From positions 1-7,691 of the forward strand of contig JBKJLF010000493.1 of NCBI GenBank assembly GCA_046597185.1: a DNA stretch of 7,691 nt, read 5' to 3'. This document shows positions 1-5,522 of this stretch, one piece after another. The notes below the pieces were generated by a model, which was given only the letters and a program-made list of their open reading frames with translations, had not been told where the DNA came from and did not search any database. Numbering within the stretch: position 1 is the first letter of the stretch; the number at the start of each line of letters is the position of its first letter. This stretch comes from CAMBDR01 sp046597185 (GTDB lineage Bacteria > Pseudomonadota > Gammaproteobacteria > Burkholderiales > Burkholderiaceae_D). A program made the position numbers and the translations under genes.

Positions 1-199
1 GCAAGATTTTGCGCTGATTGCGGAAAATCCTTTGATTTTGCTGCAGGATATTCGGTTGAATGTGCGGGCAAATTATGATTTGCGGCGCAGGTTTTTTACG
101 ACTATCAAAGTGAAGCCAACGCCGCCGGGTGGACGGGTGCGTTACGTTTATAAATTGAAGCAGGATGCGGTGCCGCAATTGCCGTGCACGCTTGAATAG
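1..199 (+). CDS. C-terminal 65 residues of an unrecognised protein (5' partial)
   Basis: An open frame runs in from the left edge (first whole codon at position 2) and ends at TAG 197-199. The 65 residues contain a hydrophobic/charged stretch (ENPLILLQDIRLNVRANYD), then a basic segment with RRRFF and a KPTPPGGRVRYVYKL segment, and end PCTLE. Amphipathic spacing and codon use look like real coding sequence. The other two + frames are not better: frame 1 stops early, and the open stretch in frame 3 only begins later. I do not recognise the family, and no catalytic motif is visible in the part present. It lies 162 bp upstream of the TIR-ATPase gene on the same strand, so it could be the preceding gene of the same island, but no coupling is visible. 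Confidence 0.55.
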   Translation, partial: QDFALIAENPLILLQDIRLNVRANYDLRRRFFTTIKVKPTPPGGRVRYVYKLKQDAVPQLPCTLE

Positions 200-361
200 C
201 AAAATACTTGCCACAAACAACCCGGCATCCAAGGAAGCGGATACATTTGATGGTACGATTACGCCATTTATTCGACATTATTTGGCCATGCACCTGCTCA
301 TTTCCGGTAACCCAATCGAACTTCAATTTGCTGACCAACAGATAACCATAACGTAATCGCC

Positions 362-2074
362 ATGAGCACACCATTTGAATACGATGTATTTCTCAGTCAT
401 AGTGCCAAAGACAAGCCAGTGGTGCGCGCGTTGGCTGAGCGCTTGCGTGCTGCCGGGCTGAGAGTTTGGTATGACGAATGGGAAATTAAATGGGGCGATT
501 CCATTCCGGCCAAAATTGAATTTGGGCTGGAAAATTCACGAGTATTATTGTTTTGCATGTCGGCCAATGCCTTTGCATCTGACTGGGCCATGTTGGAGGC
601 ACAAAACCTGCGATTCCGTAATCCATTAAGCCGGGAACGCCGCTTTATCCCGCTGCGGTTGGATGATGCTGAAATAAAAAAGCCACTGGTACAGTTTAAG
701 TATCTCGATTGGCGCGCACCAACCGATGCCGAATTCCAAGCGCTTGTGGCTGCCTGCCGCCCTCCACAACCAGAGTATCCCTTTCCGGCAAATTATCTCG
801 AAACACTGAAGCCGATTGCATTGTCCAGCATGGAATTGTTTGATATTGGTGGTTTGCATCACCTTGCCCTCTCCCTGGCTGCGCCGCCCGCCAACCTGGG
901 CCAGTGGACGGTCATTCTTGGCCCCAATGGCGTCGGTAAAACCACGCTACTACGCAGTCTGGCGCTGGCACTACGCAATGCCAGCGCCCCGTCAATCTGG
1001 CCCAAAGGCACCTTTGCAAACGCGTGGACACGCGCCCGAGCCGACGGCGATTCGACCCCGATTGAGCCACGTATCTGCGTAAAGCTGGCCGACGGCAGCA
1101 CCCACCTCACCCGCATCCATGAAAACGGTTCCTTGACCATTACCCAAACCCCACGCCAGAGCCAACCCGCACTGTTCCCGCTATTTGCCTATGGCTGCCG
1201 CCGTGGTTCCGCCCTGGGCGGCACGGCGCGCGAGGTGGATTTATCCAATACCGATGGCCCGGAAATCGCCACCCTGTTTGATGAAGGGGCCGACCTGATC
1301 CACGCCGAAACCTGGCTGATTGGCATGGATGGTGACGCCCCCAAAAACCCGCTTAGCCGTATCGTTTTTGATGTCGCCATTGCGGCCCTGAAAACGCTGT
1401 TGGACGTGGCCAACATCGAAGTGGCCGAGCGCAGGGTTTGGATTACCGAACACGGCAAACCACGCTTGCCATTCAGCGCCCTCAGTGACGGCTATTTAAC
1501 CAGTGCCGGCTGGCTGCTGGACTTGATTGCGCGCTGGGTGGAAATTTCGCTACGTCATCACCTACCGCTTGCCGCCGATTTCATGCAAACCATGCGCGGC
1601 CTGGTGTTGATTGATGAAATCGATCTGCATTTGCACCCGCGTTGGCAAATCGAAGCCATCACCCGCACGCGCCGCCTGTTGCCGCAAATGTCGTTTGTCG
1701 TGACGACCCATAACCCGCTGACGTTGGTTGGGGCCAAGGCTGAGGAAATCTGGATATTATCCAATGAAGATGGCCAGATCAAGGCCACGCCGGGTGAGGA
1801 ACCGCCGATGTTGCTCACTGGCGGCCAAATCTATCGTCGCTATTTTGGCATTGACGATATCTACCCCGATGGTCTTGGTCGTGCCATGCAACGCTTTGGT
1901 GAGTTGGCAGCCTATGCTTTGCGCAATGATGAAGAAGAGACGGAATTGCAGGCATTGCAGCAACAGTTGCAGGCGGCGGGTATCGCGCCGGAATGGGAGA
2001 TTGTGCCACGCGAACTGCCGATGGCTCCGGCCCCGAAGAAACCGCGCGGTAAGCGCGGCAAGGTGGCGCCATGA
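362..2074 (+). CDS. TIR domain fused to an ABC/SMC-type (PtuA/OLD-like) ATPase
   Basis: The 570-residue protein has two parts. Residues 5-130 are a TIR domain: YDVFLSHSAKD (7-17), RVWYDEWEIKWGDSI (34-48), and SDWAMLE with W75 and the expected NADase glutamate E79. Residues 155-500 are an ABC-family ATPase of the AAA_21/AAA_15 kind: Walker A GPNGVGKTT (187-195), an FAYGCRR motif (275-281), a signature-like LSDG (374-377), Walker B LVLIDEIDLHLHP (414-426, with E419 catalytic) and H-loop TTHNP (H450). The tail (556-570) is basic and Pro/Lys-rich. No membrane segment is seen, so it is probably cytosolic. Bacterial TIR domains commonly cleave NAD+ or make signalling nucleotides. The ATPase half resembles PtuA of Septu and retron-Ec78 systems, which works with an HNH partner. 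An HNH-gene remnant follows here with an ATGA overlap, which supports that reading. ATG 362 is the first start after in-frame stops and lies just before the TIR fold. No clear Shine-Dalgarno sequence or promoter was found in 200-361. Confidence 0.9.
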   Translation: MSTPFEYDVFLSHSAKDKPVVRALAERLRAAGLRVWYDEWEIKWGDSIPAKIEFGLENSRVLLFCMSANAFASDWAMLEAQNLRFRNPLSRERRFIPLRLDDAEIKKPLVQFKYLDWRAPTDAEFQALVAACRPPQPEYPFPANYLETLKPIALSSMELFDIGGLHHLALSLAAPPANLGQWTVILGPNGVGKTTLLRSLALALRNASAPSIWPKGTFANAWTRARADGDSTPIEPRICVKLADGSTHLTRIHENGSLTITQTPRQSQPALFPLFAYGCRRGSALGGTAREVDLSNTDGPEIATLFDEGADLIHAETWLIGMDGDAPKNPLSRIVFDVAIAALKTLLDVANIEVAERRVWITEHGKPRLPFSALSDGYLTSAGWLLDLIARWVEISLRHHLPLAADFMQTMRGLVLIDEIDLHLHPRWQIEAITRTRRLLPQMSFVVTTHNPLTLVGAKAEEIWILSNEDGQIKATPGEEPPMLLTGGQIYRRYFGIDDIYPDGLGRAMQRFGELAAYALRNDEEETELQALQQQLQAAGIAPEWEIVPRELPMAPAPKKPRGKRGKVAP

Positions 2075-2443
2075 TTCTCGTTAAACGCGGCCCCGAGCCT
2101 GCAACCTTGCCCCCGGTACGTGCGGAAAAGCTGGCCGCGCTACGCGCACTCGGGCGCAAGTTTGAGTCGGCTGATTTCAAAGGCTATGAGATTGTTTCGG
2201 GAGTTACGCAACGATCATTTTGAAAGGGTGATTTCCGAGCATGTGCGTGTGTTGCAAGCCGCGCTTGCCAAGCGTAAAGTCAAGCTGGCGCAGGCCGAAT
2301 TTGAACGTGCACTGGCACGTTTAAGGCCAGAAAACGCCTACGTTGCCTTAAACTACGACGCCTTTCGCCAATGTATCCCGGATGCGCAATTGCAGGCGGT
2401 GATCAAAAAATCTTGGCCGCAGCCTGATGAGGTTGGGCGGTAA
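2071..2443 (+). pseudogene. Remnant of PtuB-like (TIGR02646-type) HNH nuclease gene, core deleted
   Basis: ATG 2071 overlaps the TGA of the TIR-ATPase gene (ATGA), as expected of a translationally coupled partner. The first frame reads 50 codons (MILVKRGPEPATL..., LRALGRKFESADFKGYEIV) and stops at TGA 2221-2223. Its first 42 or so residues resemble, from memory, the N-terminus of HNH proteins of the TIGR02646/PtuB family, in which the CxxC and HNH core should follow at once. Instead the sequence jumps to another frame (open to TAA 2441-2443) carrying LFRELRNDHFERV, then AEFERALARLRPEN and VALNYDAFRQCIPDAQL, which resembles the C-terminal helical part of the same family. No CxxC, HNH or DH-x-N motif is present in any frame. 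The simplest reading is an internal deletion whose length is not a multiple of three, with its junction near 2186-2200. The family call rests on recalled patterns and was not searched. Confidence 0.6.
2120..2443 (+). CDS. Open C-terminal fragment of the HNH-like gene (possibly still translated)
   Basis: This is the longer of the two open frames left in the broken HNH gene, 107 codons from ATG 2120. The first 22 codons only shadow the N-terminal fragment in a different frame, so a more credible start is ATG 2186 (MRLFRELRNDHFERV), giving about 85 residues. An AAAGG lies only a few bases before 2186, a poor Shine-Dalgarno spacing. The product would be charged and helical (coiled-coil-like KRKVKLAQAEFERALARL) with no nuclease residues. 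An annotation pipeline would call it a hypothetical protein. I consider it the tail of the pseudogene rather than an independent gene. Confidence 0.4.
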   Translation: MRKSWPRYAHSGASLSRLISKAMRLFRELRNDHFERVISEHVRVLQAALAKRKVKLAQAEFERALARLRPENAYVALNYDAFRQCIPDAQLQAVIKKSWPQPDEVGR

Positions 2444-2454
2444 TCCATAACGAC

Positions 2455-2482
2455 CAAGCGAAACATTGCCTTGCGTCGCTTG
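2455..2482. terminator. Weak stem-loop between convergent genes
   Basis: A perfect 7-bp inverted repeat (CAAGCGA at 2455-2461, TCGCTTG at 2476-2482) encloses a 14-nt loop in the 46-bp gap between two convergent coding regions. The position suits a shared transcription terminator. However, no T-run follows on either strand and the loop is long, so intrinsic termination is doubtful. Confidence 0.25.
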
Positions 2483-2489
2483 AGAATTC

Positions 2490-3917
2490 TCACATTAATT
2501 CAAGATTTCTTATCCATCTCTCAATAATTGCCACCTCACGAGGTAAACCTAGTCGTTGCGCCTCAGCCAAAGCAAGCATGAGGGTTTGCCTGGCATTCGT
2601 CTTGTCAGTGCCATGATTGCGTGACATGAGGGTAATAGCAAGATTGGTTCGGGCACGAACTAACTGATATGCCGCGCCGAGTTTTTCGTAAGCGGGAATT
2701 TGCTCACGCAAAATATGCAATGCATCATCAAACTTCCCTTGCCCATACAAAATGCTGGCGATTTGATCCGTTGCAATCGCCTGTTCGAGTACATCGCCAA
2801 TTGTTTCAAAAACGGGGATCACTTCTTCTCGCAGCATGCGCAATGCGTGCTCGCCATCACCCTTCATACTTGAAATGAGACTAATTTTGCCTTTGGTGAT
2901 GGTCTGTGCACGTACATTACCCATTTTTTCATAGAGCGGCATTTCTTGATCGCGGTAAATATGCAATGCATCGTCCCAATCGCCTCGTGAATATAAAATA
3001 TCTGCGATTTTACCTGAAGCGACTGCAAACTCATGAATTTGCCCTTGCTTTTCGAACACCAAACTTGCCTCCCTAAAAATGGCGATTGCTTCATCCAATT
3101 GCCCTTGCTTGGACAACACTTCGCCAATTCTGCAGCGCGCCCGTGCGACAAGGAACTCATCGGCCAGTTTTTCACACATTGGCATTAAACGGATACGCAG
3201 TACCAACAACGCTTGCTCATACGCCGCCAAACTTATATGCAAATCAGCCAGCTCATCAAGCAAGCGCATTTGAATAGCGGAATCGGGCGCATCATTTGTC
3301 CGCGCCAGATATTGCTCAATATCAGCAATTCGCTGCCTGCGCTCTGCGCCAGTACGGTTATCAATCTCACTGTCCCACATTTTAATTTCCGGGAAAGTAT
3401 GTGCGACTGCCCTCTCACCTGCCAACTCAAACTCATACACCCCCGTGCGCCAAGACCACAAATCCGGCGCGTTATTGGCCAGCGCACGCATCCGCTCTGG
3501 ACGCAACCAACACAACAAAGGCACAGTGACTGCGGCAGCATACCCTTCACGCCGAATATTCCAGGCGCGCAGACGGCCTGCGGCTTGTGCCGGGTCAGGG
3601 TATTCGTCCAGCCATTCATCCAGATTGATCAACTCTATTGCAGCGCAATCTTTGGCGACAATGCTCAACGCCGCTTCCAACTCGGGCCAACTCGTATACT
3701 TAAGCGCGTCTACCATCACCACATTGGGCAAAAACCGTTTTACGGCGGCAGACACCTGTTCTTGTTCCTTGGCATGCTCAAACTTGAGCAAAAACAAACC
3801 CCAGCGGCCACGATGGCTATTCAAATCGAAAGCCAGAGCGCGAAAAGGCGTCAACAGTTCCGGGGCCAAACCCTGCGCTGCCGCATCAATCGCCAGTTTT
3901 TGCTCTTTGCGCTTCAT
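2490..3917 (-). CDS. TPR-repeat protein with N-terminal 'APDxWSWRxGVxEF' domain
   Basis: The 475-residue protein reads right to left. Residues 20-170 form an alpha/beta-looking domain with FDLNSHRGRWGLFLLKFE (30-47), a WPELEAAL helix, INLDEW (97-102), a VPLLCWLRPERM strand-helix (132-143) and the conserved block APDLWSWRTGVYEFEL (150-165). I know that block from bacterial TPR proteins encoded beside P-loop ATPases; its biochemical role is unknown to me. Residues 216-465 hold five TPR-like units with anchors YEQA (233), LDEA (274), WDDA (314), GEHA (355) and FDDA (396), a period of 40-41 residues like the long TPR_12 type. These suggest a protein-binding or sensing platform. There is no signal peptide or membrane segment and no Walker motif, so it probably depends on the ATPase encoded upstream. 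Its ATG overlaps that gene's stop (ATGA at 3917-3914), a sign of translational coupling. No strong Shine-Dalgarno sequence of its own is visible. Confidence 0.85.
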   Translation of the reverse strand: MKRKEQKLAIDAAAQGLAPELLTPFRALAFDLNSHRGRWGLFLLKFEHAKEQEQVSAAVKRFLPNVVMVDALKYTSWPELEAALSIVAKDCAAIELINLDEWLDEYPDPAQAAGRLRAWNIRREGYAAAVTVPLLCWLRPERMRALANNAPDLWSWRTGVYEFELAGERAVAHTFPEIKMWDSEIDNRTGAERRQRIADIEQYLARTNDAPDSAIQMRLLDELADLHISLAAYEQALLVLRIRLMPMCEKLADEFLVARARCRIGEVLSKQGQLDEAIAIFREASLVFEKQGQIHEFAVASGKIADILYSRGDWDDALHIYRDQEMPLYEKMGNVRAQTITKGKISLISSMKGDGEHALRMLREEVIPVFETIGDVLEQAIATDQIASILYGQGKFDDALHILREQIPAYEKLGAAYQLVRARTNLAITLMSRNHGTDKTNARQTLMLALAEAQRLGLPREVAIIERWIRNLELM

Positions 3918-5308
3918 GGCGCGGCAGTACCCGCCGCCGTTGTTAAGGCTTGCGCGGCGGCGGTGTAAGCTGACAACAGTTTAATTGCCGGATGCGCTTG
4001 CCGCCAATTGCCGCCGTTATATTGCAATAGCGCCCCTTGCTCAATCAATCGGCTGATAGCTTCACTATTGCCTGCATTGGTAGCGTGTAAATCTTCTTCT
4101 GCCAAGAGCGGATAATCTTCCTTCAGCAACCAATTACGGTAATCTGCCGCCAGCTTGTTGGCCGCAGCCTGCACGGTCGCCAGATCAAACGGCGTGCTGT
4201 CGGCTTCGCGGCAGGTGTAATTGAGCAAGCGCAAGGCATCGCGCACATTGCCGCCGGAATAATCGATCAAGGTATCCAGTGTTTCCTTGCTGTCAAACAA
4301 GCTGTAATGGCAACGCTTGAGTAAAATCAAGCGCATGGCGCTATATGCGACTTCTTGCTTTTGCCGGGTATCAAAATCGATCAATTTCACCATCGGCAAC
4401 ACCACATGGTCAAAATGGGGTAATAGCAAGCCATGATGGAGCAATGCCAGCGGTGCGGTGTATACGGTCGCACATTCCGCCTGGGTCAGTTGGATGCCGT
4501 CATCCACAAAGAAGCGCTTCCAGTCTTCGCCACGAAAGCGATCCGGGCCATCAATCACCACCAAAATCTGCTGGCCTTTGTAAAAGTGGATCAGTTGCCC
4601 CTTGACGGCGGCAAACAATTGATTGAGCGCGCCAATAAATTCACCATAACTGTTATTGATCACTTCGCGTATGGTTTCACGCCGGGTATTGGCCAAGCGC
4701 AGGGCACTGGTAAAGCTAGCAAACAGACTGACCAAAGCTGGCAGACTAAACCCGGCTTTGACTTCGGTTTTCAGGTCAGCAGAAAATTCACGCATCTTTT
4801 CATGCGTCAACACGCGCTGATGAAACCAGTTACTAAGCCGACTAAAGGCAAAGTCATCGACCTTGATGTCGTCTTTTTGCAATTGCTGCAGGAGCGCTTG
4901 CGCCACTGCCAGCCAAACGTCACAGTAGCGCACATTGTGTGGATCAAGAATATCGAGCAAATCTACCCGCACCACCCAATAGCGGCCGGGGTGATGCAAT
5001 TCCTCACAAAAATGTTTGAGTTCGGTGCTTTTGCCGCAACCGACATGCCCAAAGAACAGCATATGCTGCCCATTGGCTTTGGGGGTAAAGCTGCCTTTGT
5101 CTGGGTTATAGCCCAAGGTGCGCAAGAAATGTTTTTTGAATTTGTCATTGCGGGCGGCGGTGGTATCGACATAGCGTTTGTCGTCGGCGGCCAAAGGCGT
5201 CAGAAAATCATTGCCCGCCATGACAATATCCTCATCCTTTGGCGCTGCTTCCAGCGTTGCCAACACATCTGGCGACATGCCTGGGAATAATTGGTTGACA
5301 TCAAGCAT
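3914..5308 (-). CDS. P-loop (AAA/STAND-like) ATPase, partner of the TPR protein
   Basis: The protein has 464 residues. The start is ATG 5308 because AGAGGA lies about 7 nt upstream; the in-frame TTG at 5314 would sit right against that Shine-Dalgarno sequence. Walker A is GHVGCGKST (about 87-95, K93). Walker B is ILVVIDGPDRF (about 248-258), with the DGxDR pattern of STAND/KAP-like NTPases rather than DE. A sensor-1-like strand follows (ATVYTAPLALL, about 280-290), then a sensor-2-like arginine in GGNVRDALRLL (about 352-362, R356). Residues 395-448 look like a winged helix ending in YNGGNWRQAHPAIKLL. The N-terminal RYVDTTAAR segment and FTPKANGQHMLFFGH before the P-loop fit a family usually next to TPR proteins. 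The Ala/Thr-rich tail (450-464) seems dispensable. It forms a two-gene operon with the TPR gene (ATGA overlap) behind its own TATAAT box. Its biological function is not known; NTP-driven switching or oligomerisation is an inference. Confidence 0.85.
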   Translation of the reverse strand: MLDVNQLFPGMSPDVLATLEAAPKDEDIVMAGNDFLTPLAADDKRYVDTTAARNDKFKKHFLRTLGYNPDKGSFTPKANGQHMLFFGHVGCGKSTELKHFCEELHHPGRYWVVRVDLLDILDPHNVRYCDVWLAVAQALLQQLQKDDIKVDDFAFSRLSNWFHQRVLTHEKMREFSADLKTEVKAGFSLPALVSLFASFTSALRLANTRRETIREVINNSYGEFIGALNQLFAAVKGQLIHFYKGQQILVVIDGPDRFRGEDWKRFFVDDGIQLTQAECATVYTAPLALLHHGLLLPHFDHVVLPMVKLIDFDTRQKQEVAYSAMRLILLKRCHYSLFDSKETLDTLIDYSGGNVRDALRLLNYTCREADSTPFDLATVQAAANKLAADYRNWLLKEDYPLLAEEDLHATNAGNSEAISRLIEQGALLQYNGGNWRQAHPAIKLLSAYTAAAQALTTAAGTAAP

Positions 5309-5317
5309 CTTCAATTC

Positions 5318-5325
5318 CTCTGGTT
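5318..5325 (-). promoter_or_regulatory. Ribosome binding site deciding the ATPase start
   Basis: On the minus strand AGAGGA stands about 7 nt before ATG 5308. The alternative TTG 5314 would have only about one base of spacing. This makes ATG 5308 the start of the ATPase. Confidence 0.6.
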
Positions 5326-5345
5326 CAAATGGGTTCTGATCATGG

Positions 5346-5351
5346 ATTATA
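5346..5351 (-). promoter_or_regulatory. Candidate -10 box (TATAAT) for the ATPase-TPR operon
   Basis: A perfect TATAAT on the minus strand lies 37 bp upstream of ATG 5308, which would give a 5' leader of about 30 nt carrying the AGAGGA ribosome site. No good TTGACA-like -35 element occurs at 16-18 bp spacing (the hexamer there is near GTAGGC) and there is no TGn extension. It may therefore need an activator, or be chance. Confidence 0.45.
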
Positions 5352-5360
5352 AGGCAAATC

Positions 5361-5522
5361 TCACCCCAGCCTACCCGGCTGCAACAGCAATTTCAATTGC
5401 TCGGAAAAGCGCAGTTTCAAGTCTTCAATGCTGGTGAAGTTGGTGTAAAAATGGCCCAGTTGATCCAACTTTTCCTGAAATGCCCATAGCGGCCTGACAA
5501 AATTGGCTGACAAGTAAATCAC
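5361..5522 (-). pseudogene. 53-codon remnant resembling the C-terminus of a DUF4062/TIR-like protein
   Basis: A short open frame runs from GTG 5522, which overlaps the stop of the PD-(D/E)XK gene (GTGA), to TGA 5363-5361. An in-frame stop lies at 5540-5538. It reads IYLSANFVRPLWAF, then KLDQLGHFYTNFTSIEDL and RFSEQLKLLLQPG. The pattern (YxS...V.P, a helix, G-x-x-Y, F-x-S-x-E-D-L, then F-x-x-QL) resembles, from memory, the last about 50 residues of DUF4062-type N-terminal effector domains. Those often sit next to ATPase and TPR genes. Because only a C-terminal end remains, it is probably the stump of a gene that preceded the ATPase-TPR pair. A GGAG lies 8 nt before the GTG, so it could still be translated as a small coupled protein. 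The family link was not searched. Confidence 0.5.

Noticed and set aside
165..356. 63-codon + strand ORF ending 5 bp before the TIR-ATPase start
   Set aside because: It overlaps the end of the preceding coding frame, has no ribosome site and matches no family I recognise. The closeness of its stop to ATG 362 is suggestive but not enough to call a gene.
200..361. Possible retron-type ncRNA or promoter upstream of the TIR-ATPase gene
   Set aside because: PtuA-like ATPases occur in retrons, so this gap was inspected. No long inverted repeats, no reverse transcriptase gene in the window and no convincing -35/-10 pair were found.
105..374. 89-codon minus-strand ORF across the gap before the TIR gene
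   Set aside because: It is antisense to two coding regions, with cysteine-rich, low-plausibility composition; it looks like a shadow frame.
3213..3984. Long + strand ORFs opposite the TPR/ATPase genes (251 and 179 codons)
   Set aside because: They lie antisense to well-supported genes with clear domains, and their translations show no family-like motifs.
4433..5290. 285-codon + strand ORF opposite the ATPase gene
   Set aside because: It mirrors the ATPase coding frame; the antisense strand has clear Walker motifs and operon structure, so this is a shadow.
5309..5314. TTG 5314 as start of the ATPase gene
   Set aside because: The AGAGGA ribosome site would be almost adjacent to TTG, whereas it is ideally spaced to ATG 5308.
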